Positions 18,101-27,017 of a stretch of 64,000 nt of DNA are shown piece after piece. Origin of the DNA: Sulfuritalea sp. (GTDB taxonomy: Bacteria > Pseudomonadota > Gammaproteobacteria > Burkholderiales > Rhodocyclaceae); NCBI GenBank assembly GCA_023229545.1, contig JALNZB010000006.1, positions 1-64,000 on the forward strand, read 5' to 3'. The position numbers and the translations under genes are program-made. Under the pieces are notes generated by a model that worked only from the letters and a program-made list of their open reading frames with translations, was not told where the DNA came from and did no database searches. Position 1 is the first letter of the stretch, and each line of letters opens with the position of its first letter.

Positions 18101-20345
18101 TCACGAGGCGGTCGTTGCCGGTACCTCCGGTGAGGAGGTTGATCTGGGTGTTGCCGTTGCCGTTCGCGATGACGTTCATCTGAAGGAGGTCGTCGCCCGC
18201 ATCGCCGTCCACGGTGTTGGTGGTAGCAACACCCTCGCCGCTGAATTTCACCGTGTCGTTGCCATCTCCTCCCCGCAGCACGTTTGTGCCGCTGCCTTGG
18301 TCGGTGATGATGTCGTCCCCGGCGCCGCCATCAACGGTGTCGCTGCCATCGCCTCCATTCAGAGTATCGTCGCCTTGCCCGCCATCAAGTAAGTCATCGC
18401 CTGCGCCTCCGTCGAGCAAGTCATTTCCCGCCCCACCCAACAGCTCATCGCTGCCGCCATACCCGTACAGAAAGTCATTCAGCCCATCCCCAAACATCAC
18501 ATCATCCTGGGCACTTCCACTATTGCTCCACCCTGGCATGCCCTTCACCCGGATACCACTGGCCGTCATCACTGCTTGCACTTCAGGCGTGATCGGATAC
18601 GTATCGACATAGTCAAATATCACGTCCGCGCCTTTCCAGCCGCTGCCCGCCAGCAGTTCCCCCGTGCTGCGGTTGAAGTCCTTTAGGTCAGCGAAGCCAT
18701 TGGCCGGATCGGCGTAGATCTGCGCCATGAAGTTCGCCTTGACCTGCGCGAAGTCGAGCCGAATGCCGCTGTCGTCGATGGCGAGTTGTATTTGATCGAG
18801 GTAAGGCTTGAGCCGGGTTTGCAGCGCAAGACTGTCGTGGACCGATGTCCTCAGTGCCTCATAGCTAAGGTTCAGCATGTCCTGCGCGTTGTGCCAGAGG
18901 GTGATGGTGATGGGGTCGATGCCTTCCGGCACCGGCTGGAAGGTGCGGCCGTTGAAGCGTTCCATGATGGTGAGCTTGTCGGCCATCGCCTGATACCCGG
19001 GCGTGCCGGCAACGAGGCCGGTGTACCAGGTCTGCATGTCCACCGTCAGTGAATGTCCGGTGTAGGCGCCGGTGAAGGTGGCGGCCATGGGCGAGGTGTC
19101 GGACCAGGCCTTGAGCAGCGGGTCGAGCAGCGCCAGTTGCGCGGCTTGGCTGGTGGCCTGGCTGTATTGGCTTAGCAGCGCGGCAAGTGCAGCACCTTCG
19201 GAAGTTGGCAGGCTGGCGGCTTCCCTCAAACTCCGCACCTGGCCACTACCCTGGATGTCGGGCAGCGTCTGCGCTTCCACGCTGAGCGGGATGCTGTCGG
19301 CGAACTGGCTGTGGAAGCTATCGACGGCCAAGTCGATGTCGGCCAGTTGCGCGGTCGTTCCGGCGCCGCCTTGGGTGCCGTCCGCGCGGGTGTAGCTGCC
19401 GAGGTCGGCGAGGACGTTGCCGTTGGCGAGCGAGAGGGAGTTTTCTACTTTGGCGAGGTGGAGGGCGGTGATGTCGAGTTGGGCGAGGGTCTTGAGTTCG
19501 GCGCTCTGGCTGATGCCGTCCTGGTTGGTGTCTTGCCAGACGCGCAGATTGGCCCAGTGGGTGTCGAGGCCGTCGATGACGCCGTCAAGATTGCTGTCTT
19601 GCTGGGCCAGGGCGTCGAAGCCGTCGGCGGCCTGGCGGATCAGATTGCCGTTGGCATCGACTATCGGGGTGGCGTCGCCGAAGAGTTCGGCACCGCTGTC
19701 GATGGTTCCATTGTTGTTGCGGTCCAGCGCCAGCAGGCCGTCGTCAGCCTTGACCCAGCCGACGCTTTTCTTGATGCCAACAGCGTCGATGTCGAACAGC
19801 AGCGGATTCGCGGCATTGACGCCGACGGTTTCGATGCCGTCGCCGTCGAGATCGAGGGTGAAGGGGTCGGTGCGTTGCGGATATTTGGAAAAGTTGTTGT
19901 AGGTGGCGGCGACGGCGGGGGAGATGCCTTGCAGTTCGTTCCAGGAGTATGGTTCGTAAAAGGGACTATCAAAAATTGCCTTGAAGATGCCGTCCCATAC
20001 GGCTTGTTTTGTTTCTTCGGGCACTAAGTTCTTGTACATCCACAGTGCTGCACCGGCGGCTCCTGTGATAGGCAACCAGATCGGCATCGCCATACCGGCC
20101 AGCACACCAAAACCCGCCAATGTGGAGGCAGTCGTCTCAAAGACTTCAGCAACTTCGACACCAGTAGCGGTACCGTCTTTCAGTTTCGCCGCAAGATCCG
20201 CTGCGCTGGCTGCCCATGCCGGCTGTCCCAAGAGGAAATTCGCTGCTGCATCTCCCATTGGTCCACCAAGACGCTGGCCAATCAGGCCACCAACAAATTG
20301 CGCAGCGCCTGCTACTGCCTCAATGTTTGAAAGCTCATTTGACAT
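12105..20345 (-). CDS. Giant RTX surface protein with Ig-like and cadherin-like repeats
   Basis: 2746 residues, predicted type I secretion substrate. Order from the N-terminus: a hydrophobic region (1-~145); EF-hand-like calcium loops (DLDGDGIET ~163, DRNNNGTID ~208, DSNLDGVID ~249, DTNQDGISQ ~268); a helical part; a first RTX block of GGxGxDxLxGG nonapeptides (~610-675); two identical copies of a ~175-residue haemolysin-type block within a 218-residue spacing (~672-1063); more RTX (~1070-1200); five Ig-like repeats of ~97 residues (GxIGYQWQSS...); three cadherin-like repeats, one VCBS-like domain and another cadherin-like repeat; and a C-terminal RTX block. A His/Asp-rich stretch and a Gly-rich C-terminal tail follow. 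It is likely a calcium-folded adhesin or matrix protein. The ligand is unknown. Confidence 0.92.
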   Translation of the reverse strand: MSNELSNIEAVAGAAQFVGGLIGQRLGGPMGDAAANFLLGQPAWAASAADLAAKLKDGTATGVEVAEVFETTASTLAGFGVLAGMAMPIWLPITGAAGAALWMYKNLVPEETKQAVWDGIFKAIFDSPFYEPYSWNELQGISPAVAATYNNFSKYPQRTDPFTLDLDGDGIETVGVNAANPLLFDIDAVGIKKSVGWVKADDGLLALDRNNNGTIDSGAELFGDATPIVDANGNLIRQAADGFDALAQQDSNLDGVIDGLDTHWANLRVWQDTNQDGISQSAELKTLAQLDITALHLAKVENSLSLANGNVLADLGSYTRADGTQGGAGTTAQLADIDLAVDSFHSQFADSIPLSVEAQTLPDIQGSGQVRSLREAASLPTSEGAALAALLSQYSQATSQAAQLALLDPLLKAWSDTSPMAATFTGAYTGHSLTVDMQTWYTGLVAGTPGYQAMADKLTIMERFNGRTFQPVPEGIDPITITLWHNAQDMLNLSYEALRTSVHDSLALQTRLKPYLDQIQLAIDDSGIRLDFAQVKANFMAQIYADPANGFADLKDFNRSTGELLAGSGWKGADVIFDYVDTYPITPEVQAVMTASGIRVKGMPGWSNSGSAQDDVMFGDGLNDFLYGYGGSDELLGGAGNDLLDGGAGDDLLDGGQGDDTLNGGDGSDTVDGGAGDDIITDQGSGTNVLRGGDGNDTVKFSGEGVATTNTVDGDAGDDLLQMNVIANGNGNTQINLLTGGTGNDRLVSGSSLDTYRFNRGDGRDTINDYDVYNFGRTDTLALGAGIVASDLFLSRSGYNLVIKVNDPGNEAATDQVTIENWFLSGQYQIETLSFADGTSLSKAQLTAMGNVVYGTEGADTLTGWSDSGTILGLGGNDTITDNNGSDTLDGGAGDDIITDQGSGTNVLRGGDGNDTVKFSGEGVATTNTVDGDAGDDLLQMNVIANGNGNTQINLLTGGTGNDRLVSGSSLDTYRFNRGDGRDTINDYDVYNFGRTDTLALGAGIVASDLFLSRSGYNLVIKVNDPGNEAATDQVTIENWFLSGQYQIETLSFADGTSLSKAQLSQPSAFIYGTDGADALTGTVDNNVIIGGNGNDILDGGTGIDTLIGGIGDDTYLVDSVGDVVTEIASQGMDTVQSSVTYSLGSNAENLTLTGMSAINGTGNILDNVLIGNSASNALTGGAGNDTYKFAIGGGTDTIVDSNGIDQLVFGTGILASGVTASRTGSQVKLSVSATDSVTFDETAPGQYAVESVVFADGTVWQAADVRQMVNSAPTGDLSIGGTAAQNQTLAAVSSLADVDGIGAIGYQWQSSSDGTTWSNISGATASSFTLGEAQVGQQVRVNASYVDAHGTSESVVSETTAAIANVNDAPTGTIAVIGTVAQNETLVATNTLADADGLGLINYQWQQLNIDLWADIGGATESSFTLTEAQVGHQVRAMTRYVDGHNAIEMIASEATDVVANVNDLPTGAVTLTGMAVQNQTLIADNNLVDIEGWGSIGYQWESSIDGSTWNAINGATANSFALTEAQVGQQVRAVASYTDGHGTVESVASTATTAIANVNDAPTGTVGVSGTAAQGQTLPAGNTLADIDGLGAIGYQWQSSADGATWNNISGATASSLTLIEAQVGQQVRAVASYTDTHGTAESVASTATMAVANVNDAPTGTVGVDGTAAQGQTLTASNTLADVDGIGSIGYQWQSSTDGTTWNAIAGATASNFTLSEAQVGQQVRAIASYTDSHGTAESVASTATVAIANVNDAPTVGTVIPSTQAIEDSAFQFIIPSGAFRDADVGDTLAYSATLANGISLPAWLTFDAATGTFSGTPLNEDVGALSVSVIATDTAGAAASQMFTLDVANTNDTPEASETIAAVAATEDSAYAFTVPTTAFRDVDIGDTLTLSASQANGDPLPAWLSFDTATGSFSGTPLNEDVGFLSVTVVATDAAGAAATQTFTLDVANTNDAPIVGAGITAAQAIEDNAFQFIVPEGAFSDVDAGDSLSYTASLANGNPLPAWLSFDPATRMFSGTPANADVGTVAVSLTVTDAAGASVVQVFDLDVINTNDAPLTANDFGAVVEDLTPSVAGNVLENDSDPDVGDVLGVADSGLRSGSYGQLALEANGDWSYQLDTAAAQALGAGETAVEQFAYTAFDGQVATPGTLSITVGGSNDAPLLAAPLTVAQTTTDTLFSWNLPAGVFVDPDANDILGYSARLVDGSPLPAWLSIDAATGALAGTPGAGDAGELSLQLVATDGSGATAVGTLTLTVEPLIRDGQTLIGTRHADTLTGTAYNDVFDGRAGADTLIGLGGDDLYLVTDKKDHIVETANGGFDAVWADTAGYTLPDQVEALALIGGDDYAGSGNGLGNLLVGNRGDNRLDGLAGDDLLRGLAGDDTLLGGAGRDALDGGSGDDVLEDGDDAGFLAGGRGDDRLRLGGGADVIAFNRGDDADRIEGGDGQNDTLSLGGGIRVGDVRLKKTGKDLIVDTGCGDTLRFDDWYQNSGSRSVTTLQVATDVGGTVFERYNFAALVQKFDSVLAANRRIDSWTPGGDASRFKLGDATREVAGGSLATAYASSGALADIRPETVSAALATPRSDATASDSLPDVPLPPQPVYHHDQRDDHNDHGHDGHGHDDRHERDGRFGWQGAQGPFLSQREVEAAWQSWQHPGASPPSASPIDYAMGWARLRDRLAGRFDEGDYGGAWCDRMGGARQEGFSLLSGGQGAFGSGNPIGLSGAGLKPFEGLKEGFERLHGS
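12461..12535 (-). other. His/Asp-rich segment of the RTX protein
   Basis: About 25 codons near the C-terminus encode a run dominated by His, Asp, Asn and Gly (for example DHGHDGHGHDDRHE), a likely metal-binding linker between the last RTX block and the C-terminal secretion region. Confidence 0.7.
15060..16536 (-). repeat. Five tandem Ig-like repeats (about 291 bp each)
   Basis: Each unit encodes NDAPTG..., a GxIGYQWQ core, EAQVGQQVRA and ends in AIANV. The three copies encoded at 15060-15950 are closest to each other; the copies towards 16500 are more diverged. Confidence 0.85.
17155..17678 (-). repeat. Perfect 524-bp direct repeat, copy A
   Basis: Matched base by base to 17809-18332, with divergence immediately outside both ends. 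It encodes an RTX block plus the haemolysin-type beta region (RTDTLALGAGI, YNLVIKVNDPG). Confidence 0.93.
17809..18332 (-). repeat. Perfect 524-bp direct repeat, copy B
   Basis: Identical to 17155-17678, offset 654 bp (218 codons), so the duplication is in frame. A 130-bp unique spacer lies between the copies. Confidence 0.93.
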
Positions 20346-20350
20346 TCACC

Positions 20351-20596
20351 TTACTCCCCGAGAAATTTACCAACTAGATAGATGCATATTCCAATCGCTA
20401 CCATTGCTCCGCCGGCGATGTAAAAGCGCAGCGTGATTCGTGCGAATGATTCGTCGAGATTGGGTTTTTGTTGGCTTTCTGCTGCTCGCGAAGCACCCTC
20501 CAGCAACTTCCAGAAACCTCTTTGTGGCATTCCTGCGCCGATCACGAGCACCACACCTAAACCAATTAGTCCTAGACCAAGACCAGTAATTGTCAT
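20351..20596 (-). CDS. Small two-helix membrane protein in the T1SS cluster
   Basis: 81 residues. Two hydrophobic segments (ITGLGLGLIGLGVVLVIGAG at the N-terminus; FYIAGGAMVAIGICIYLVG at the C-terminus) flank a polar loop with KPNLDESF. ATG at 20596 and stop 5 bases before the RTX gene start, so it is in the same transcription unit. I do not recognise the family. It could assist membrane insertion or export of the RTX protein, but that is inference from position only. Confidence 0.7.
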   Translation of the reverse strand: MTITGLGLGLIGLGVVLVIGAGMPQRGFWKLLEGASRAAESQQKPNLDESFARITLRFYIAGGAMVAIGICIYLVGKFLGE

Positions 20597-20670
20597 TTCA
20601 TATTCCTATCAGAAAGAGTAACAAAGTGATTGTGACGAACCGACAAAAAGGGTCAGCATTTAGTCACTTT

Positions 20671-21087
20671 TCATCCCACTCTCCTCAACACCAACACAGC
20701 GTCACTCGCCGCCCTCCTAAAAGCGCTCCGTTCGCCTTGCTCTCCACTACGTTCGGGTCGCCGCCTGCGCCGACTCTGATCTCCCTCCCCGCCCAGCAGG
20801 ATGTCGCCACCGCCGTTGCCGTAGAGCACATCCCCGGCCCCATGCCCGATCATCACGTCGCCCCGCGCGCTGCCGCTGGCGTTCCAGCCCGCCCCGCCCT
20901 TTACGCGAATGTCGTTCTCGGCCAGCGCCGCTTGCAGTTCAGCCATCAGCGGGTGGCTGTCCAGATAGGCGGTGAGGAGGCCCACGCCGTTCCAACTACT
21001 GCCAGCCAGCATCTGCCGCGTGCCGCGCACGAAGTCCAGCGGGTCACCCAGGCCGTTGTTCGGGTCAGCATCACATTCATTTTTCAT
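20671..21087 (-). pseudogene. Truncated RTX-protein fragment with intact ribosome-binding site
   Basis: 138 codons. Residues ~6-105 align with residues ~555-650 of the giant RTX protein: DPNNGLGDPLDFVRGTRQML against DPANGFADLKDFNRSTGELL, then IRVKGGAGWNASGSARGDVM against IRVKGMPGWSNSGSAQDDVM. The fragment keeps one or two RTX nonapeptides (VLYGNGGGDILLGG) and then runs into an unrelated basic tail (QSRRRRRPERSG), indicating a frameshift or deletion. The ATG at 21087 has AGGAG ten bases upstream, so a short product may still be made. It looks like the 5' remnant of a second RTX gene next to the exporter. Confidence 0.75.
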
Positions 21088-21145
21088 CTCGTTCTCCTAA
21101 CCTCAAACATCGCATCATTCACGGCAACGCAGAATTCGTTCTGCT

Positions 21146-21167
21146 CGCCGTCTCACCAGCGCCGACT
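21146..21167 (+). repeat. Dispersed 22-bp intergenic repeat, copy 2
   Basis: CGCCGTCTCACC followed by AGCGCCGACT, in the gap between the two RTX remnants. Copies at 7675, 39730 and 52892. Confidence 0.6.
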
Positions 21168-21274
21168 CTTCACACTGCGTTTTTTGCGAGCCACATGACG
21201 TACCCTTTGCTCCTGCCCCATGGCCTCTCAATCTGCACTCCCTAAGCCGTTTCATCTTTACCGTTTCCATCCCC

Positions 21275-21489
21275 TCAAACCGCCGCCACCAGACCCAGCA
21301 CCTCCTCGACCGAGTAAGACCCGCCATCGACGAACTCGATGGTCTCGACGTTGCCGCCCATGGCGCCGTAGATCGCGAGCAGTTCCTCGCCGCAGTAGAT
21401 CAACAGGTATTGCCCGTCATGGCTGTGGGCCAGGGTGAGATGGTCGAGGGTGACGCCGGCCGCGAGACGCAGCGTATCGCGCGCCCCAC

Positions 21490-21493
<4 letters not shown>
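21275..21493 (-). CDS. RTX C-terminal-like small protein, probable gene remnant
   Basis: 72 residues: RDTLRLAAGVTLDHLTLAHS, then a segment ending VETIEFVDGGSYSVEEVLGL. This is the haemolysin-type beta region that follows RTX repeats, comparable to TLALGAGIVASDLFLS and IETLSFADGTSLSKAQL in the giant protein. Its ATG overlaps the stop codon of the ABC exporter gene (ATGA), so it can be translated by coupling. Either the 3' remnant of the second RTX gene whose other piece lies at 20671-21087, or a small accessory protein. Confidence 0.6.
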
Positions 21494-23643
<2,150 letters not shown>

Positions 23644-23801
23644 AACTCCTCCCCGAAGCATTACAGAAGACGGTTATCTTCTTGCGCTTATCGAAATATA
23701 TTTTGAATTTATGGCGCACCCATGATGGTGGAATTCCAGATAAATGTAAATTAGACGAAAGTAATAGGCGCCGTGGGCTCTCGCGAGCTCCCTCACAGGC
23801 C

Positions 23802-23833
23802 AAAAAAAAGCCCCGCAACGCGGGGCTTTTTTT
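23802..23833 (-). terminator. Bidirectional intrinsic terminator after ppiD
   Basis: Stem GCCCCGC/GCGGGGC with AAC loop (23810-23826), flanked by A8 on the left and T7 on the right, so it can terminate on both strands. It ends 12 bases after the ppiD stop. Confidence 0.93.
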
Positions 23834-23844
23834 CGTCTTGCGGA

Positions 23845-25746
23845 TCAGCGCTCCTTGCTCTCCAGCGCGGCCTTGTTGATCTCCACGGGATATTTTTCCT
23901 TCAGGGTCGACATCCAGGCCGCGAACTCTTCCTCGGCCACAAAGCGGGCATATTGCTGGGCCAGGGCGCGGCTGCGCGGATCGTCCTTGCCGGCCTCGCC
24001 CGCTTTGACCGAACTGACGCGGAACAGCGCGTAACCGTTACCGGGAGAGGCAACCCCGGCGTGCGCCGGCAGCTTCGCCGCATCCGCTTTGAATACGGCC
24101 CGCAAGGCATCGGGCGGCAGCCCCTGTGGCACGGTACGGCTCACGCTGCGGACCGGCGACCACTTGAGATCAAGCGCTTCGCCTTTTGCCAAGCGGGCCA
24201 GCTTTTCCTCGCCGTCCCTGGTCGCCAGCTTGAGCGCTTCCTCGCGAACCAGGCGTTTCTCGATGTCGCCCTTGACTGCTTCCAGCGGCTGCAAGGCGGC
24301 CGGCTTGTGTTCGAGAACGCGTGCGGATACCAGGGTACCCGACGCGACTTCAACCGCCTCGGTGTTGCGTTTGTTCTTCAGGCCGTCGTCGCTGAACAAA
24401 GCAGCGGCCAGTTTGGGATTGTCGAAGGGCGGCGGTAATTTGCCGCTCTTGGCCAGCCACGGCGTCTGACGCAGTTCCAGTTTCCATTTCTCGGCGGCCG
24501 GTTTCAAACTGTCGGCCTGTTCATAAACCATGTTGCCGAAAGGTTCGACCGCTTCCACGTACTTCTTCATTCCCGATTCGCGCTTGAGTTCAGCCAGTAT
24601 CTCCGCCTTGACCTCTTCGAGCGGCTTGACCTGCTCGGGACGCACGCCCGTCAGGCGAATGATGTGAAAGCCGAAGTCGGAACGCACGACCTCCGAAATC
24701 TGCCCTTCCTTCAGGGCAAAGGCGGTTTCCTCGAACGCTTTCACCATAGCCCCGCGGCCAAACCAATCCAGGTCGCCGTCCTTCTTGGCCGACATGGAAT
24801 CCTGGGAGTTCAGCCTGGCAATCTTGGCAAAATCACCGGGGGCTTTCCTTGCCTGTAGCAGCAACTCATCCGCCTTGGCCTTGGCCACCTTGGCTTCAGC
24901 CTCCGGCGCATCCTTGGCCGCGAGAATCAGGATGTGACTGGCGCGACGCGTTTCACCCGTCTTGTAACGATCCGCACGCGACTGATAGTAAGTCTTGATG
25001 TCCTCGTCGCTGACCGTTGCCTGCGCGATCAGCGCATCGCGGCTCAACACCAGAAACTCGGCACGCACCTGCTCGGGCAACTCAAACTGCTTGCGGTTGG
25101 CCTCGTAGTACTTCTGCGCGGCGTCGGCGGAAAGTTTCACCTGGCCGGCATAGGTTTCCGGCAGCAGTCGCACCTCCCCGATCTCGCGCTGCTCCAGTTG
25201 TGTGGTCAGCCAGCGACCGGCGGCCACCTGGCCGGTGATGCCGGCCTCGGTCACCGGCATCATCATCTGCTGCATGGCCATGTCCTGGCGCAGACGCGCT
25301 TCGAACATCTCTTTGCTCATGCCTTGCGCCGCCACCAGCGCCTCGTAGCGCTCCTTGGAAAACTTGCCATTATCCTGAAGCGAGGGAACGCCGGCAATGA
25401 ACTGGACCAGTTGCTCGTTGCCCACCACCAACTGGGCTTTCTGCGTCTGTTCAGCCAGCAGGCGCTGCGTGACCAGTGAATCCAGCACGGCGCGACGCAT
25501 CTGCGGCGTTTCAAACAATGCCGGATCGATTTTTCCGCCCAACTGGGCGCGCATCCGATCCTGCTGTTCGCGCAAGGCCGATTGCAACTCCTGCTGAGTG
25601 ATCTTGGCGCCGCCCACGGTGGCGACACCCGCCCCGACATCGGCATTGCGCACATAGGAATCGACGCCCCAGAAAGCAAACGGCAGCGTGATCAGGGCGA
25701 GGAAACCCTGAGTGATTTTCTTGTTGTTGCGGATAATATCGAGCAT
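23845..25746 (-). CDS. ppiD: Peptidyl-prolyl isomerase PpiD/SurA-type periplasmic chaperone
   Basis: 633 residues. N-terminal inner-membrane anchor (ITQGFLALITLPFAFWGVDS, residues ~9-28), SurA-like N-domain (QMRRAVLDSLVTQRLLAEQT) and a parvulin domain near residues 260-365 (RRASHILI, DGDLDWFGRGAMVKAFE, DFGFHIIRLTG). It helps newly exported proteins leave the translocon. The frame is open upstream to 25893, but MLDIIRNNKK at 25746 is the family start. In many betaproteobacteria ppiD follows lon; here the integrated element separates the two. Confidence 0.93.
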   Translation of the reverse strand: MLDIIRNNKKITQGFLALITLPFAFWGVDSYVRNADVGAGVATVGGAKITQQELQSALREQQDRMRAQLGGKIDPALFETPQMRRAVLDSLVTQRLLAEQTQKAQLVVGNEQLVQFIAGVPSLQDNGKFSKERYEALVAAQGMSKEMFEARLRQDMAMQQMMMPVTEAGITGQVAAGRWLTTQLEQREIGEVRLLPETYAGQVKLSADAAQKYYEANRKQFELPEQVRAEFLVLSRDALIAQATVSDEDIKTYYQSRADRYKTGETRRASHILILAAKDAPEAEAKVAKAKADELLLQARKAPGDFAKIARLNSQDSMSAKKDGDLDWFGRGAMVKAFEETAFALKEGQISEVVRSDFGFHIIRLTGVRPEQVKPLEEVKAEILAELKRESGMKKYVEAVEPFGNMVYEQADSLKPAAEKWKLELRQTPWLAKSGKLPPPFDNPKLAAALFSDDGLKNKRNTEAVEVASGTLVSARVLEHKPAALQPLEAVKGDIEKRLVREEALKLATRDGEEKLARLAKGEALDLKWSPVRSVSRTVPQGLPPDALRAVFKADAAKLPAHAGVASPGNGYALFRVSSVKAGEAGKDDPRSRALAQQYARFVAEEEFAAWMSTLKEKYPVEINKAALESKER

Positions 25747-25772
25747 GCGCTGAAAACCCTGGATGAGACAAA

Positions 25773-25790
25773 GGCGAACGTCAGTTCGCC
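25773..25790 (-). terminator. Hairpin, probable original tRNA-Val terminator
   Basis: GGCGAAC-GTCA-GTTCGCC, a 7-bp stem, followed on the minus strand by TTTG. It lies just past the 25801 attachment site, where the tRNA-Val transcript would have ended before the element inserted. Confidence 0.5.
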
Positions 25791-25800
25791 CTTGTTCGGT

Positions 25801-25819
25801 GGTGCTGACGGGGTCGAAC
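25801..25819. repeat. Attachment site, distal copy
   Basis: 19 bases GGTGCTGACGGGGTCGAAC, identical to the T-arm/acceptor region of tRNA-Val(TAC) at 30542-30560. The remaining tRNA sequence is absent here, so it is an att site and not a tRNA gene. Confidence 0.85.
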
Positions 25820-25870
25820 ATTACCTCGGAAGCCCCATCAACCCAACAAAACAACAATTCTGAACTAGCA

Positions 25871-25893
25871 GTTACCGTCAAAGTTACCGTCAA
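25871..25893 (+). promoter_or_regulatory. Arm-type integrase-binding repeats, distal end
   Basis: Two direct copies of GTTACCGTCAA spaced 12 bases apart. They match GTTACTGTCAA repeats near the integrase end, suggesting integrase arm sites. Confidence 0.65.
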
Positions 25894-25924
25894 CCTTGAC
25901 CCACTGCCGCAAATTGAACTTACG

Positions 25925-26164
25925 TCAAGATGAGCTTGATCCTGCTCTACAGTCGCATTGTATCAAGTTCCGAATATCTTCAACTCGCCATGCAGTAATC
26001 TGTTCACCAAGAGTTCGCACAGGCTGTGGATAGCGTCCCGATCTGACACCTGCCCACCACGTTGATTTGCTGACCGGGATTAGAGCCGGAATCGGTGGGC
26101 TAGCCTTACGGTTGCCAATGATTTGTGGAAGACGAAGGTAGCCAGTTTCTGGAAGCATATCCAT
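25925..26164 (-). CDS. AlpA-family regulator/excisionase
   Basis: 79 residues from the ATG at 26164 (the frame also opens at a TTG at 26179). The sequence reads MLPETGYLRLPQIIG, ALIPVSKSTWWAGVRSGRYP and ITAWRVEDIRNLI, the winged-helix AlpA/excisionase signature (turn-helix around STWWAGVRSGRYPQP). In P4-like islands AlpA activates integrase expression or directs excision. Its place at the end opposite the integrase fits a directionality role. Confidence 0.88.
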   Translation of the reverse strand: MDMLPETGYLRLPQIIGNRKASPPIPALIPVSKSTWWAGVRSGRYPQPVRTLGEQITAWRVEDIRNLIQCDCRAGSSSS

Positions 26165-26183
26165 AGCTAGATGCTCCAAACCG

Positions 26184-26495
26184 TCACACTGGGGCCGCAG
26201 GCTTCACCGGAGCCGCCGCTTTGGGGCGAATGTCCACGATGATTTGCTGCGTCTTGCTGCCATTGGTCACGGTGTCCCACTCGACATCGAATTCGCCGGG
26301 CAGGGAAATTGCCGCGAGTCGGTCATACACCCCGGAATTGCCGGCACTGAAATCCATACTGCACCGTCCGCGCCGAGTCCCATTGCGGTCATCCATCTTG
26401 GTTTCGATATAGACCGTGGTGGAATCGAACTGCTTTCCGTCAATATCGCCCTTGAACTTCTTCATACCGGTAACGCGCTCTACTGATTTATGCAT
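26184..26495 (-). CDS. Small protein, candidate ssDNA-binding protein of the element
   Basis: 103 residues. Predominantly predicted beta strands (FKGDIDGKQFDSTTVYIETK; GEFDVEWDTVTNG; TQQIIVDIRP) and a proline/alanine tail (AAAPVKPAAPV). It lies directly downstream of the split Rep genes and just before alpA. The size and position are those of ssDNA-binding proteins in filamentous-phage and other rolling-circle modules, but no diagnostic motif is visible, so the function is inference. ATG at 26495 with AGGAG eight bases upstream. Confidence 0.55.
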   Translation of the reverse strand: MHKSVERVTGMKKFKGDIDGKQFDSTTVYIETKMDDRNGTRRGRCSMDFSAGNSGVYDRLAAISLPGEFDVEWDTVTNGSKTQQIIVDIRPKAAAPVKPAAPV

Positions 26496-26588
26496 GATGT
26501 TTCTCCTAACAAGTGATTTGGGATGAATACCCTTGAGCCGGTGACCATCCCGAGTCGCCGAGGGAAAGAGAAAGAAGGAGCGGAGCCA

Positions 26589-27017
26589 TCACACACGCTC
26601 TAATTGGCCGTTGAACCAGACAAACTGGACGCCGAGCAGTTGGCATGAGCCAACACAGACCAGGGAGTCCCATGCCTCTTGGAAGGCCTTCTTGAGAGCC
26701 TTCCTTAGCTGGGCAGCGAATTCATCCGGGGGCAAATGAGAAAGAGTGCTGGCGAACTCATGACGTTCAGGCATGCCCTTAATGGCCCGTCGCAGGGCTT
26801 CACGCATTGGCCCCATAGGGCGATCCGGTTTGGACTGGGAAAGCCGCACCAGCCCATCCTGATCCCCGCAGTATTGGGAAACGATGTAACGGGACAGACG
26901 CCGGGCATCCCTGGTGCTGCAGCCGATCCGTTTGACATTCACATGGAATGCGCCGTGAATGTCTTTCCAGTTCTCTTGCAGCCAGGAGAACTCGACATAG
27001 AAGGAACGCCCTCTCAT
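26589..27017 (-). CDS. Rolling-circle replication protein, C-terminal ORF
   Basis: 142 residues. FYVEFSWLQENWKDIHGA and RRLSRYIVSQYCGDQDGLVR resemble the C-terminal half of HUH-type rolling-circle replication-associated proteins, the Tyr in SRYIVSQYC being the nicking-tyrosine candidate. The ATG overlaps the stop of the upstream ORF (CAATGAG), with AAGGAAG nine bases upstream. In related proteins these halves are one polypeptide. The overlap region has no stop in either frame, so coupled translation or a -1 shift could supply both halves. Confidence 0.7.
   Translation of the reverse strand: MRGRSFYVEFSWLQENWKDIHGAFHVNVKRIGCSTRDARRLSRYIVSQYCGDQDGLVRLSQSKPDRPMGPMREALRRAIKGMPERHEFASTLSHLPPDEFAAQLRKALKKAFQEAWDSLVCVGSCQLLGVQFVWFNGQLERV

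Noticed and set aside
12105..20345. RTX gene as several separate genes
   Set aside because: The frame is uninterrupted over 2746 codons and domains join smoothly; the internal repeats are in frame.
20757..20773. Fifth copy of the 22-bp dispersed repeat
   Set aside because: Only a partial match (CGCCGCC-TGCGCCGACT) inside the decayed RTX remnant; too weak to count.
25797..25820. Possible partial tRNA gene
   Set aside because: Only 19 bases of tRNA-Val 3' sequence are present; it is the distal attachment site.
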